The notes under the pieces: generated by a model
The model's input: only the letters and a program-made list of their open reading frames with translations
Database searches by the model: none
Told to the model about the DNA's origin: nothing
Program-made: the position numbers and the translations under genes
In this document: piece after piece, positions 17,799 through 27,605 of the stretch
Layout of the letters: each line of letters opens with the position of its first letter
Position numbering within the stretch: position 1 is the stretch's first letter
Source of the DNA: Cohaesibacter intestini
GTDB taxonomy: Bacteria > Pseudomonadota > Alphaproteobacteria > Rhizobiales > Cohaesibacteraceae
Direction of reading: 5' to 3'
NCBI RefSeq assembly: GCF_003324485.1
Contig: NZ_QODK01000003.1
Location: forward strand, 434,001 to 498,000
Length of the DNA: 64,000 nucleotides

Positions 17799-20258
17799 AT
17801 GACAGGGACAAACGCAATGCGCGGGACGCACAGTGAGTGGCTATTGCATGATGACTGGATTTTGGCGCGGATCGGAGCACCAACAAAGGTTCCCTTTGCC
17901 ATTCCCGGCGATGTGCATTCCGCACTGTTGGCGGAAGAGGAAATCCCCGATCCCTTCTGGCGTGATACGGAAACCAGTCTCGATTGGGTGCATGAAAGCC
18001 AGTGGCAGGCCGAAACCACCTTCACCATGGAAGCAGACCCGACAGGGGCTTACTGTCTGACGCTTGATAGCGTCGATTGCCACGCCATCCTGTTCTTGAA
18101 CGGCATCGAGATTGGTCGTTGTGAAAGTCAGTTTCTGCGCTACGATTTTGACGTGTCCAAGGCCTTGCAAAAGGGTGCCAATCGCCTCGCCATCCGGTTT
18201 TTGTCCAATTCTCGCGAGGCTCGCGACAAGCAGGATCAGTTCCCCTTCAAGGTGCCGCATATTTTCTGGAATTGTCGGTTGCCCCATTACAATTTCCTGC
18301 GTAAGGCCCAGTGCCATGCGGGCTGGGACTGGAACATCGCTCTTTCGCCACTGGGTATCTATGGCACGGTTCGGTTAAGGAAACTCAGCACAGTGCGGCT
18401 GGATGACGTCATGGTGCGCCAGCATCACGCGGATGGGGTGGTGCGGCTTGATATAACGGCCTTCTATCACGCCGATGAACCAGCTGAATTGACCCTGGCA
18501 GCCAGCCTCGATGGGCAGGTGGCCAGCCAGGCCATCACGGTCTGGCCGGGCGAGGGCAAGGCGGATCTGTCGATCACCATCGACCAGCCACGCCTCTGGT
18601 GGCCAATAGGGCACGGCGAACAGCCTCTCTACGATCTGACCATCATGCTTGATGGCCAGAGTATCGAGCGCCGCATCGGCTTGCGCCAGATCGAGCTGGT
18701 CACTGACAGAGATGAAATTGGCAATCGCTTTGCTTTTCGCGTCAATGGGCGTGAGATCTTCTGCCGCGGTGCCAACTGGATTCCCGCCGACGCCTTGCCC
18801 GCCCGCGCCACGCCTGACCATGTGCGCGATCTTCTGACCTCGGCCGTCGAGGCCAATATGAACATGATCCGCGTCTGGGGTGGCGGCCAGTATGAGCCGG
18901 ACTGGTTCTATGACCTATGCTCAGAACTGGGCCTGTTGGTCTGGCATGATTTCATGTTTGCCTGCAATCTCTACCCTGCTTCGGATCCTGATTGGCTGGC
19001 CCTTGTGCGCCGGGAGGCCCGCCAGCAGATCCGTCGCCTGTCAAGCCAGCCTTGCATGGCTTTGTGGTGCGGCGACAATGAGCTGGTCGGCGCACTGACA
19101 TGGTATGAGGAAAGCAAGAAGGATCGCGACCGCTATCTGGTGATGTATGATCGCCTCAATCACGCCTTGGAAGAAGCCATCCATGCCGAGCGGCCGGATA
19201 GTCCCTTCTGGCCATCTTCGCCTTCGGTCGGGCCTCTCAATTTTGGCGATGGCTGGCATGATGACACAGCCGGTGACATGCATTTCTGGGATGTCTGGCA
19301 CTCGGCCAAGGATTTCGAGCATTATCGCAGCGTTCAGCCCCGCTTCTGCTCGGAGTTCGGCTTTCAGTCCTTCCCGTCAAAGCGGGTGATAGAAAGCTTC
19401 ACCGAGCCACAAGACCGCAATGTCTCCTCGCCGGTTATGGAGACCCATCAACGCAATGAAGGCGGCAACAGCCGGATTGTTGAGACCATCGCGCGCTATT
19501 TCCGGTTCCCTGATGGTTTTGACGATCTGACCTATCTCAGCCAGATCAGTCAGGGCTTGGCAATGAAAACCGCCATTGAATATTGGCGCTCCGCCAAGCC
19601 CCGTTGTATGGGAACCCTCTATTGGCAGTTGAATGATACCTGGCCGGTGGCAAGCTGGTCGGGGCTGGAATATGGGGGCGGCTGGAAACTGCTCCACTAT
19701 ATGGCCCGCCGTTTTTATGCCCCTGTGCTGGTCACCGCTCAGCCTGACCGCGCATGCGGCGACATAATACTCACGGCGATCAATGACAGCCCGACGCCGC
19801 TTGACCTCACACTCTCGATTGCCAAAGTCGAGCTGCAAGGAGGCGTCAAAGCCTTTGGAGATGTTCATGTCACCTGTCCCATGGGGCGGGCGATGGAAGT
19901 AACACGCATCAAGCGTGAGGCGCTTGGAGAGGATGCCTTCTTGCATCTCAATTGGCTCAGCAAGGACGGTCTTCATCGTGGCGAGAATGATTATCTGCCA
20001 AAGCGGCCAAAGGATTTCAACCTGCCCACGCCTTCCATCAGCCTTGATGAGCATGTCAATGACAAAGGGGAGACCGAAATCACCTTGCTGTCCGACAAGC
20101 CTGCTTTTTTTGTAACCTATCACCATGGGGGCGATCGGATTTTCTCGGACAATTGCGTTACCTTGCTGCCCGACCGACCCAAAATTTTGACTGTAACGCG
20201 GCAGCGGCGCTCTCACCTGCCGCCGATTGAGGCTGAACTTAGCTATTTGAAACAATAA
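17799..20258 (+). CDS. Beta-mannosidase, glycoside hydrolase family 2
   Basis: Removes terminal beta-D-mannose from manno-oligosaccharides or glycoprotein-type glycans. The product of about 819 residues has the GH2 order: jelly-roll sugar-binding domain (about 1-190), immunoglobulin-like domain (about 195-300), then the TIM barrel. WCGDNE carries the acid/base Glu428 and CSEFGFQSFPS the nucleophile Glu519, both in beta-mannosidase-specific wording; RVWGGGQYEPDWFYDLCSE is also typical. There is no signal peptide, so it acts in the cytoplasm on imported oligosaccharides. The ATG at 17799 follows GGGGG; an ATG at 17817 is the alternative. It lies 41 bp before an oxidoreductase and probably forms an operon with it. 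No mannoside transporter is present in the window. Confidence 0.9.
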   Translation: MTGTNAMRGTHSEWLLHDDWILARIGAPTKVPFAIPGDVHSALLAEEEIPDPFWRDTETSLDWVHESQWQAETTFTMEADPTGAYCLTLDSVDCHAILFLNGIEIGRCESQFLRYDFDVSKALQKGANRLAIRFLSNSREARDKQDQFPFKVPHIFWNCRLPHYNFLRKAQCHAGWDWNIALSPLGIYGTVRLRKLSTVRLDDVMVRQHHADGVVRLDITAFYHADEPAELTLAASLDGQVASQAITVWPGEGKADLSITIDQPRLWWPIGHGEQPLYDLTIMLDGQSIERRIGLRQIELVTDRDEIGNRFAFRVNGREIFCRGANWIPADALPARATPDHVRDLLTSAVEANMNMIRVWGGGQYEPDWFYDLCSELGLLVWHDFMFACNLYPASDPDWLALVRREARQQIRRLSSQPCMALWCGDNELVGALTWYEESKKDRDRYLVMYDRLNHALEEAIHAERPDSPFWPSSPSVGPLNFGDGWHDDTAGDMHFWDVWHSAKDFEHYRSVQPRFCSEFGFQSFPSKRVIESFTEPQDRNVSSPVMETHQRNEGGNSRIVETIARYFRFPDGFDDLTYLSQISQGLAMKTAIEYWRSAKPRCMGTLYWQLNDTWPVASWSGLEYGGGWKLLHYMARRFYAPVLVTAQPDRACGDIILTAINDSPTPLDLTLSIAKVELQGGVKAFGDVHVTCPMGRAMEVTRIKREALGEDAFLHLNWLSKDGLHRGENDYLPKRPKDFNLPTPSISLDEHVNDKGETEITLLSDKPAFFVTYHHGGDRIFSDNCVTLLPDRPKILTVTRQRRSHLPPIEAELSYLKQ

Positions 20259-20299
20259 GGCCACACCAATTGGCTGGTCTTGCTACCGGGGGAACGAAA

Positions 20300-21322
20300 T
20301 TGAAACTGGCAGTGATTGGCCTCGGCATGGCAGCAAAGCCCCATGTCGCGGCCTTGAAACAACTTGAGGGTCGCGTCGAAGTGACCGGCCTTCACATGCG
20401 CAACGAGGCCCGTCGGAAGGCCGCAGCGAAGGACTATGGCTGGCCAACATTTGACAGCATCGATGCCATCGCCGCAGATCCGAAAACAGATGCCGTTTTG
20501 ATCCTCACCCCGCCCAACGCGCGGCGAGAGATCGTGGAAAAACTGACTGCTGCAGGCAAGCACATCCTGATGGAAAAGCCCATCGAGCGGAGCCTTGGGG
20601 CCGCCGTTGAGCTGGTCGAAATGACGGAAAATGCCAATGTCAAACTCGGCATCGTCTTCCAGCATCGCGCGCGGCAAGGCTCTCTGCGGCTGGCGCAAAT
20701 GCTCAGGGATGGTGCTTTGGGCGAAATCGCCATGGTCCGCACCAATGTGCCTTGGTGGCGCGGGCAGGATTATTATGACCAGCCGGGGCGTGGCTCCTTT
20801 GCGCAGGATGGCGGCGGTGTGCTGATCACCCAAGCCATCCATGTGCTTGATCTCATGTTGTCTCTGTGCGGCCCCGTTCAAGCCGTGCAGGCCATGCTGA
20901 CCACCTCGCGCCTGCACAGGATGGAGGCCGAGGATTTCGCCACTGCTGGCTTGATCTACGAGAATGGGGCTGTCGGCTCGGTTGTCGCCACCACCGCGTC
21001 CTTTCCGGGGGATGTGGAAAGCATCTGCATTGATGGCACACTGGGCAGCGCCAAGCTGGAAGCTGGAGAGCTGACCCTCCATTGGCGTGATGGCCGGATC
21101 GAGGCATTCGGTGAAGAAAGCCAGTCGGGTGGCGGTGCTGATCCGATGGACTTTCCATGCGACTGGCACCGCGCCATTATCGAGAATTTTGCCGATTATC
21201 TGGAGGGAAAAGCTGACTTGCTGGCCTCTGGCCGTCAGGCGCTGGAGGTTCATCGCCTGATCGACGCCATGACCCGCTCAGGCAATCGGGATGGCCAACG
21301 GGTTGATTTGCCCGAGATCTAG
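20300..21322 (+). CDS. Gfo/Idh/MocA family sugar oxidoreductase
   Basis: An NAD(P)-dependent dehydrogenase of the glucose-fructose oxidoreductase family, about 340 residues. The Rossmann fold opens MKLAVIGLGMAAKPH and the conserved EKP catalytic motif occurs in LMEKPIERS; the C-terminal alpha/beta domain has the usual length. There is no suitable ATG: a TTG at 20300 preceded by GGGGGA at 6-nt spacing is the best start, while another in-frame TTG at 20270 would add ten residues. Placement just after beta-mannosidase suggests oxidation of mannose, a mannoside or an inositol-like product, but the substrate cannot be read from sequence. Confidence 0.85.
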   Translation: MKLAVIGLGMAAKPHVAALKQLEGRVEVTGLHMRNEARRKAAAKDYGWPTFDSIDAIAADPKTDAVLILTPPNARREIVEKLTAAGKHILMEKPIERSLGAAVELVEMTENANVKLGIVFQHRARQGSLRLAQMLRDGALGEIAMVRTNVPWWRGQDYYDQPGRGSFAQDGGGVLITQAIHVLDLMLSLCGPVQAVQAMLTTSRLHRMEAEDFATAGLIYENGAVGSVVATTASFPGDVESICIDGTLGSAKLEAGELTLHWRDGRIEAFGEESQSGGGADPMDFPCDWHRAIIENFADYLEGKADLLASGRQALEVHRLIDAMTRSGNRDGQRVDLPEI

Positions 21323-21342
21323 ATCCCTTTTCCCCGAGCGTG

Positions 21343-22326
21343 TCAGTCTTGCGAAGACCGCACAGGTCCGGTGTGGGTTGCTGCACCACTATTGACGAAA
21401 AACAGGCCATAGTGAACCGCAACATAGCCAACCACCAGCGTTGCTATGGCCAACTCGAGCTGCGCCAGTCCGAGCAGGATGCTGAGCGAGGCGGTGTCCA
21501 TGCCCCATGTTGCCAACAGGGGAGCAACCTTGAACAAGGCGGTGGCCCCGATCACCATCGGGAAAGTGAATGCCGCATAGGCCGGACTGAAGGGCAGCCG
21601 CATCAGCCGGAAAAAGGCCACATAGATCAATGTTGTCATCAACAAAGCGATGCCAAGCAGCAACATCACCAGCAGCATCGAAGGATTGGGCGTCATGGAG
21701 AGGTAGCCAGTCAGAGACAGGCTTGCCGGGGCTGCCAGAATAGCAATGGTCGGCTTTGCCGCGTCCGGGATATCCTCCAAAAAGATCAGGCGATACAGCA
21801 TGACAGGCAGCATGACCGCATAGCATGCAAGGGCGAACCAGAACAGCCCATCAAGGAAGAGGCCAAGCACACTACCGGTGATAGCCGCAGGCGGTGCGCT
21901 GACATTGGCCACGATCAACCCCACCGGAGGCACGAACCAACTGGGCACCATCTGGCCAAGGGTAAAACCCGGTAGGCGCGCCTGCAGGAACATCACCAGA
22001 AAGCCCAGATGCAAGCCAACCGCCACCAACCACATGGTCAGTCGCAGACCGGGTTCAAGCCCCATCGAAACAATCATTAACGCCATCGCAAATGTCGGCA
22101 CCACGCTGCCGACCACCGGGTGCTCAAGATCCTGCTTAAGAGCTGCCGGATGGAGCAAGAACTTGACGGCGATCAGCAACAGCAACGCAAAAGCAAGACC
22201 TGCTGAAAGGCTGCGCGCCCCCCCTGAAAACAGCCCTGTCATCTCCCAGCAATTCCCCAGACTGGCTATCCCGAGTGCCAGACCGGCAAGGGGGGTGGGA
22301 ATGTCGTAAAAACGGATGTTGGTCAT
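21343..22326 (-). CDS. TDT-family (TehA/SLAC1-like) membrane transporter
   Basis: An integral inner-membrane protein of 327 residues with about ten hydrophobic helices, matching the tellurite-resistance/dicarboxylate transporter (TDT) family that includes TehA, MaeA-like malate carriers and SLAC1 anion channels. The segments FYDIPTPLAGLALGIASLG and MVPSWFVPPVGLIVAN are characteristic of the family. The substrate could be a dicarboxylate, sulfite or another anion. It is divergently transcribed from a LysR gene across a 160-bp AT-rich region, so that LysR protein is its likely regulator. The start at 22326 has only a weak ribosome site. Confidence 0.82.
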   Translation of the reverse strand: MTNIRFYDIPTPLAGLALGIASLGNCWEMTGLFSGGARSLSAGLAFALLLLIAVKFLLHPAALKQDLEHPVVGSVVPTFAMALMIVSMGLEPGLRLTMWLVAVGLHLGFLVMFLQARLPGFTLGQMVPSWFVPPVGLIVANVSAPPAAITGSVLGLFLDGLFWFALACYAVMLPVMLYRLIFLEDIPDAAKPTIAILAAPASLSLTGYLSMTPNPSMLLVMLLLGIALLMTTLIYVAFFRLMRLPFSPAYAAFTFPMVIGATALFKVAPLLATWGMDTASLSILLGLAQLELAIATLVVGYVAVHYGLFFVNSGAATHTGPVRSSQD

Positions 22327-22440
22327 GGGGAACTCGTTTCGGAAGCAAGTCTTGGATTTTCAGGTGAGCGCTGTAGGAAAGAACAATTTGCTGCAAAAGA
22401 AGCCTTTTGCGCAATGAAGGCACCATAAACTTGTTTAGGT

Positions 22441-22461
22441 ATTCGTGATATCTAAATGAAT
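22441..22461. promoter_or_regulatory. Candidate LysR-type binding site in the divergent promoter
   Basis: ATTC-N13-GAAT (22441-22461) is an imperfect dyad in the AT-rich stretch between the TDT transporter and LysR genes, 26 bp from the LysR start. LysR-type boxes are loose, so this is only a candidate for autoregulation and control of the transporter. Confidence 0.3.
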
Positions 22462-22486
22462 TAAACATAACGTTTGGAAAAACTAA

Positions 22487-23377
22487 ATGCCTACATTGAA
22501 ACAACTCAATGCCTTTGTCGCCATTGCCCGCAATGGAAATCTCGGGGATGCAGCCAACAGCATTCATCTGAGCAAGGGGGCTGTTTCACAGGCTCTGGCC
22601 GAGTTGGAACTGCGTCTGGGAACACGCCTGTTCGATCGGGTTCACCCCCGATTGCGGCTCAATGATCAGGGGCGCCAGTTGCAGGTTCTGGCAGAGGATA
22701 TTCTTGATCGTGTCGAGGATGTGCGGCACATGTTCGATCACGGCGGCTCTCCGGTCGGCACCTTGCGGATCGGTGCCAGCCAAACCATCGGCAACTATCT
22801 TTTGCCCCGCTTGCTGGCCGATATATCCGGCCTTGACGCCAAGGTCAGTATTGCAAACAGCCAGCAACTGTGTGAAAGGCTTATCCGCTTCGAGCTGGAT
22901 CTGGCCCTGATCGAGGGGCGTACCGATGATCCGGATCTGGAGACCCGTATCTGGCGCAGAGATGAAATGCTGCTGGTCGCCAGACCCGATCACCCCTTGG
23001 CGGGGCGGCAAGGGGTGGCGCTTGCTGATCTGTCCGGGTGCGACTGGATACTGCGCGAACCGAAATCGGGGTCGCGCGCCCAGTTTGATCGTGCCATCGC
23101 CCCGCATCTGGTATCAATGGGAAAAGTGCTGGAACTGAATTCCATTGAGGCTCTTATTCTCGCGGTTGAGCAGGGCCTCGGCGTGACGCTGGTCTCCCGT
23201 CTCGCGGTTGAGTCGCGCTTGCAGCAAAAGACGTTGGCAATCCTTGCAGTCGATCAATGCTTCACGCGCACGCTAAAGCTTGTTTGGCACCGCCAGAAAT
23301 ATCACAGCGCCCTGATGGATCATTTCATCGCCAGCATCGTGACCGACGATACTGCAACCACACCGCAAGAGACTTAG
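22487..23377 (+). CDS. LysR-family transcriptional regulator
   Basis: A 296-residue LysR-type regulator. The winged helix-turn-helix spans about residues 1-60 (LKQLNAFVAIARNGNLGDAA, then HLSKGAVSQALAELE and LGTRLFDRVHPRL). A periplasmic-binding-protein-like effector domain covers about 90-290. The ATG at 22487 gives the normal family start. It is divergent from the TDT transporter, the usual LysR-target arrangement, so the effector is probably that transporter's substrate or a related anion. Its 3' end overlaps the convergent kinase gene by 4 bp. The effector is not identifiable from sequence. Confidence 0.93.
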   Translation: MPTLKQLNAFVAIARNGNLGDAANSIHLSKGAVSQALAELELRLGTRLFDRVHPRLRLNDQGRQLQVLAEDILDRVEDVRHMFDHGGSPVGTLRIGASQTIGNYLLPRLLADISGLDAKVSIANSQQLCERLIRFELDLALIEGRTDDPDLETRIWRRDEMLLVARPDHPLAGRQGVALADLSGCDWILREPKSGSRAQFDRAIAPHLVSMGKVLELNSIEALILAVEQGLGVTLVSRLAVESRLQQKTLAILAVDQCFTRTLKLVWHRQKYHSALMDHFIASIVTDDTATTPQET

Positions 23378-24324
23378 ACAAGATCCTCAACCTCGACCTG
23401 ATCGGCGATCGACAAAACGACCTCCTTGTGAGGCAGACGCGGCCCGATCTCACCGAGAGCCGCCACGGCAAAGGCGGTCGATTGGCGCGCGATCGTGTGA
23501 AGCGGCAAGCCTGAAAGCCGCCCGTGGATGATGCCCGCCACCATGGCATCGCCAGCCCCGACTGAACTGACGACCTTGGTCTCGGGGGCCTTGGCCAGCA
23601 CGCAACGCGTCTCCGTGATAAACAGGGCTCCCTCTGACCCCATCGACACTGCCGCGAGCCCGATTCCGCCGTCGCTCAGTTTATGCACTTCGTCGATGAT
23701 TTCGTGATGACTGGTGAGCGGTTTGCCGGTTACAGCACGCAATTCAGCCAGATTGGGCTTGATGACATCCGGCGTTGCCTTCAGCCCCCAATGCAAGGCT
23801 TCGCCGCTTGTATCGAGATAGACGCAAGCCCCCTTGGCTTTCAAAAGGTCGATCAGGTCATGAAACAGATGATCCGGTCCATCTTGCGGCATGCTGCCTG
23901 CCAGCACGAAATGTTCCATGCCTTCATCGCTCAGCCTGACGATCATGTCCTTGACGGCATTGTAGCCCGAAGCCGGAGCGGCAGCACCTGGATAATTGAT
24001 ATCCGTCACCTGATCACGCACGGCATCGACCAGTTTCACATTGACCCGCACCCGGCCGGGAATGCGAATGAAGCGATCCTCAATGCTCTTTTCCGCAAAA
24101 AGCCGCTCGAAAATCACTGCATTGTCCTGTCCCATCAAACCGGTGGCCGTGACCCGATGGTCGAAATGGGCCAGAAAGGACGCGACATTGACCCCCTTAC
24201 CACCAGCATCGATCTGCACCGATTGGACGCGATTGACCGCGCCGGCCTGAAAGTCCTTGACCCGGGCGGACTGGTCAATGGCTGGGTTGAGGGTCAGGGT
24301 GACGACGGGGGGAGGGATACGCAT
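23374..24324 (-). CDS. PfkB-family hexose-phosphate kinase, 1-phosphofructokinase type
   Basis: An ATP-dependent sugar-phosphate kinase of 316 residues. It has the PfkB signature pair GGKGVNVAS (about residues 41-49) and GAGDAMVAGI (about 255-264, containing the catalytic Asp), and opens VVTLTLNPAIDQS, the 1-phosphofructokinase/tagatose-6-phosphate kinase subgroup wording. It would phosphorylate fructose-1-phosphate or a related hexose phosphate into glycolysis. No fructose PTS genes (fruA/fruB) adjoin it, so the substrate is less certain than in fru operons, and a glycolytic 6-phosphofructokinase role is possible. It lies about 115 bp downstream of pflA on the same strand; no terminator is visible between them, so co-transcription is possible. 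Confidence 0.85.
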   Translation of the reverse strand: MRIPPPVVTLTLNPAIDQSARVKDFQAGAVNRVQSVQIDAGGKGVNVASFLAHFDHRVTATGLMGQDNAVIFERLFAEKSIEDRFIRIPGRVRVNVKLVDAVRDQVTDINYPGAAAPASGYNAVKDMIVRLSDEGMEHFVLAGSMPQDGPDHLFHDLIDLLKAKGACVYLDTSGEALHWGLKATPDVIKPNLAELRAVTGKPLTSHHEIIDEVHKLSDGGIGLAAVSMGSEGALFITETRCVLAKAPETKVVSSVGAGDAMVAGIIHGRLSGLPLHTIARQSTAFAVAALGEIGPRLPHKEVVLSIADQVEVEDLV

Positions 24325-24440
24325 GGGTCTTGTTCCAGAACTTAATGAGGCCCAAAAAGATAGCGCAAAAAAGATGCGTCAACGATGGGCTTTGAGACCC
24401 ACAAGCTTACCCATGCCTGACCGCCTGAACAGGACATGGA

Positions 24441-25232
24441 TCAAGTGACGGTGAAACCTCGACTGCGAAAAATGTCGCGGGCTGCTTCAGTCTCCGCTGG
24501 TGTCGGCGTGCGCAGGTCACGCAACTGATAAGTCATCCCCAGCTGGTCCCACTTGGATACCCCAAGCTGGTGAAAGGGCAAAAGCTCGATCATTTCGATG
24601 TCGGCCCCCAGATCATCCCTGAGATGGGCGACATAATCGGCCATGCCTGCTACCTCGTCCGGGGCGTCGCTCCAACCGGGCACCAGCACATAGCGCACCC
24701 GCATTGTCTTGCCCAGACGCGCCAGCCGTTCGGCAAAGTCGAGGGTTGGCTGCAACGGTTGCGCTGTCAATGCCTTGTAGCGATCCGGATCGATATGCTT
24801 GATGTCGAGCATGATCAGATCGAAATCATCAAACCATTCATCGGGCACATTGCCATGCAAATAGCCTTGGGTATCGAGCGCAATATGCAGTCCGAAGCGC
24901 TTCTTGATCGCATGAGCTGTCTTGCCGACAAATTCCGCTTGCATCATTGGTTCGCCACCGGAAAAGGTCACGCCACCGGAATTCTTCAGAAACCCTGCAT
25001 AGCCATGCACTTCGCGAACCAGATCCTTGACGGTGACTTTCTGGCCATTGTGCAACTTCCAGGTATCGGGATTGTGGCAGTAAAGGCAGCGAAACAGGCA
25101 GCCAGCCATGAAAAACACAAACCGCATCCCCGGGCCATCCACCGCAGCGCCGGATTCAATCGAATGCAGATAGCCGTGCGTTGCATGGGCATGCACCTCT
25201 TGCAGGTGGGTTTCATGAATGCTGACAGTCAA
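24441..25232 (-). CDS. pflA: Pyruvate formate-lyase activating enzyme (radical SAM)
   Basis: Uses S-adenosylmethionine and a [4Fe-4S] cluster to install the glycyl radical on pyruvate formate-lyase. The 263-residue protein has the radical-SAM cluster motif CxxxCxxC at Cys45, Cys49 and Cys52 (GCLFRCLYC), the GGEP motif in VTFSGGEPM, and the family-typical pairing after the cluster (HNPDTW). It lies 117 bp downstream of pflB on the same strand, with a hairpin between that may reduce its expression relative to pflB. It works only under anoxic, reduced conditions. Confidence 0.96.
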   Translation of the reverse strand: MTVSIHETHLQEVHAHATHGYLHSIESGAAVDGPGMRFVFFMAGCLFRCLYCHNPDTWKLHNGQKVTVKDLVREVHGYAGFLKNSGGVTFSGGEPMMQAEFVGKTAHAIKKRFGLHIALDTQGYLHGNVPDEWFDDFDLIMLDIKHIDPDRYKALTAQPLQPTLDFAERLARLGKTMRVRYVLVPGWSDAPDEVAGMADYVAHLRDDLGADIEMIELLPFHQLGVSKWDQLGMTYQLRDLRTPTPAETEAARDIFRSRGFTVT

Positions 25233-25274
25233 TCCGATGCTCCCGAAAGATGATAAGGGCTTATGCCTATAGAT

Positions 25275-25315
25275 GGGTATAAAGAGAGCCGAAAAGCAAG
25301 GGCTTTCCGGCTCTC
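25275..25315 (-). terminator. Intercistronic hairpin/attenuator between pflB and pflA
   Basis: On the minus strand GAGAGCCGGAAAGC pairs with GCTTTTCGGCTCTC (25283-25315) and is followed by a short T/A-rich tail. It is probably a partial terminator that lets the activase be made in smaller amounts than the lyase. Confidence 0.65.
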
Positions 25316-25349
25316 CATATCACTTCAATTGGTCTGAGCAGTCGGACCC

Positions 25350-27605
25350 TTACATGCCAGCATGGAAGGTGCGGCTCAGAATATCGAGCTGCTGTTCGCG
25401 GGTCAGCTTGACGAAGTTCACCGCATAACCGGACACGCGAACCGTCAGCTGCGGATATTTCTCCGGATGCTCCATGGCATCTTCCAGCGTTTCGCGGGTC
25501 AGCATGTTGACATTGACATGGAAGCCACCGGCATCGGTGAAGCCGTCAAGGCAGTTGGCAAGGTTGCGGATCTGCTCATTGTCATTGTGGCCCATCGAGT
25601 CTGGCGTTGCCGAAGCGGTCCAGCTGATGCCGTCCTGAGCAAACTCATAAGGCAATTTGGCAACCGAAGCGCCCGCAGCAATGAAGCCTTTCTTGTCGCG
25701 GCCATTCATCGGGTTGGCACCCGGCGCGAAGGGCTCGCCACCCTGACGACCACAAGGGGTCGAGCCGGTTTTCTTACCATAAACCACGTTTGACGTGATG
25801 GTTAGTACCGACTGGGTCGGGGTTGCATCGCGGTAGAAATATGGCTGGGCAGCCACTTTCTTCATGAAGACTTCGGTCAACCAGCTGGCGATGCTGTCAA
25901 CCCGGTCATCATTGTTGCCAAAGGCTGGATAGTTGCCTTCGATTTTGTAATCGACCGCAATGCCCTGTTCGTTGCGAATGACGCTGACCTTGGCATATTT
26001 GATCGCTGCAAGGCTGTCGGCTGCAATGGACAGGCCAGCAATGCCGCAGGCCATGGTGCGCAGGATGTCGCGGTCATGCAAAGCCATTTCGATCCGCTCA
26101 TAGGCATATTTGTCATGCATATAATGGATCGCATTCAGCGCCTTGACGTAGGTCTTGGCGAGCCAGTCCATCGACTTGTCGAATTTCGCAACGACCTCGT
26201 CATAGTCAAGCACATCAGCGGTGATGGGTTCGAGCCCTTCAGCCACTTTCTGGCCGCTCTTCTCGTCGATGCCGCCATTGATCGCATAGAGCAGACCCTT
26301 GGCAAGGTTGGCACGCGCACCGAAGAACTGCATCTGTTTACCGATAGCCATGGCGGAGACACAGCAGGCAATGCCATAGTCGTCGCCCCATTTCGTACGC
26401 ATCAGGTCGTCATTCTCATATTGAATGGCGCTGGTGTCCTTGGAAACCTTGGCGCAGAAATCCTTAAAGCCGCGTGGCAGCTTGGAGCTCCACAGAACCG
26501 TCAGGTTTGGCTCTGGCGCAGGGCCCAGATTGTAGAGCGTGTTGAGGAAGCGCATGGAGTTTTTGGTGACCAAAGTCCGGCCATCCAGACCCATGCCGCC
26601 GAGCACTTCGGTCACCCAGGTTGGGTCGCCAGAAAACAGCTCATCATATTCAGGGGTACGCAGGAAGCGAATAATGCGAAGCTTGATGACCATATCGTCG
26701 ATCATTTCCTGCGCTTCTTCTTCAGTCAGCAGACCGGCAGCAAAGTCACGTTCGATATAGATGTCAATGAAGGTCGCCGTGCGGCCGAACGACATGGCAG
26801 CGCCATTCTGTTCTTTCACGGCAGCCAGATAGGCCAGATAGGTGAACTGGATCGCTTCGCGCGCATTGGTGGCCGGCTGGCTCATGTCGATGCCATATTT
26901 CAGGCCCATCTCGCGCAACTCGTCCAGCGCGCGATATTGCTCGCTCAGCTCTTCACGGGTGCGAATGGTGTTCATGTCGAACACGGCATCATCCAGCTCG
27001 GTTTTCTCGGCCAGCTTCTGCTCTTTGAGGAAGTCGATGCCATAAAGAGCCACACGGCGATAGTCACCAATGATGCGGCCGCGGCCATAAGCATCTGGCA
27101 GGCCTGTGACAACGCCCGATTTACGGGCGGCCATAATGTCCGGGCTGTAAGCATCAAACACCGCCTGATTGTGATCCTTGCGATATTTGGTCCAGATCTC
27201 ATGCACCTGTGGGTCTGGCTTGAAGCCAAAGGCTTCCATGCCACCTTCCACCATGCGCAGGCCGCCATTTGGCATGATGGCGCGCTTCAAAGGTGCATCG
27301 GTCTGCAGACCGACAATCAGTTCCAGCTGCTTGTTGATATAGCCAGCGTCATGGGCCGTGATGGAGGAAGGCACAGGCGACACATCGAGAACGCCAACCT
27401 TGCGCTCTTCTTTCAGCAGCTCGCCAAGTTCGTCCCAGAGTTTCTTGGTCCGCTCGGTGGCATCTGCCAAAAAGGCATCATCGCCTTCATAGGGGGTATA
27501 GTTTTCCTGGATGAAGCCGCGCACATCGACTTTGCTGCGCCACTCACCATCCGAAAAGCCCGCCCAAGGATCGACGACGACTGGCTTGTCACTCATAAAA
27601 TTCAT
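25350..27605 (-). CDS. pflB: Formate C-acetyltransferase (pyruvate formate-lyase)
   Basis: Converts pyruvate and CoA to acetyl-CoA and formate without oxygen, the entry of mixed-acid fermentation. The 751-residue chain carries the adjacent active-site cysteines Cys414-Cys415 (GIACCVSAM) and the glycyl-radical loop RVSGYAVNF with Gly726, 25 residues from the C-terminus as in E. coli PflB. The ATG at 27605 follows AGGAAG; an ATG three codons later is the alternative. It forms a pflB-pflA unit. A 19-bp perfect palindrome lies 20 bp upstream of the start and may control it. PFL is uncommon in classical respiring alphaproteobacteria, so the gene marks a fermentative capacity. Confidence 0.97.
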   Translation of the reverse strand: MNFMSDKPVVVDPWAGFSDGEWRSKVDVRGFIQENYTPYEGDDAFLADATERTKKLWDELGELLKEERKVGVLDVSPVPSSITAHDAGYINKQLELIVGLQTDAPLKRAIMPNGGLRMVEGGMEAFGFKPDPQVHEIWTKYRKDHNQAVFDAYSPDIMAARKSGVVTGLPDAYGRGRIIGDYRRVALYGIDFLKEQKLAEKTELDDAVFDMNTIRTREELSEQYRALDELREMGLKYGIDMSQPATNAREAIQFTYLAYLAAVKEQNGAAMSFGRTATFIDIYIERDFAAGLLTEEEAQEMIDDMVIKLRIIRFLRTPEYDELFSGDPTWVTEVLGGMGLDGRTLVTKNSMRFLNTLYNLGPAPEPNLTVLWSSKLPRGFKDFCAKVSKDTSAIQYENDDLMRTKWGDDYGIACCVSAMAIGKQMQFFGARANLAKGLLYAINGGIDEKSGQKVAEGLEPITADVLDYDEVVAKFDKSMDWLAKTYVKALNAIHYMHDKYAYERIEMALHDRDILRTMACGIAGLSIAADSLAAIKYAKVSVIRNEQGIAVDYKIEGNYPAFGNNDDRVDSIASWLTEVFMKKVAAQPYFYRDATPTQSVLTITSNVVYGKKTGSTPCGRQGGEPFAPGANPMNGRDKKGFIAAGASVAKLPYEFAQDGISWTASATPDSMGHNDNEQIRNLANCLDGFTDAGGFHVNVNMLTRETLEDAMEHPEKYPQLTVRVSGYAVNFVKLTREQQLDILSRTFHAGM

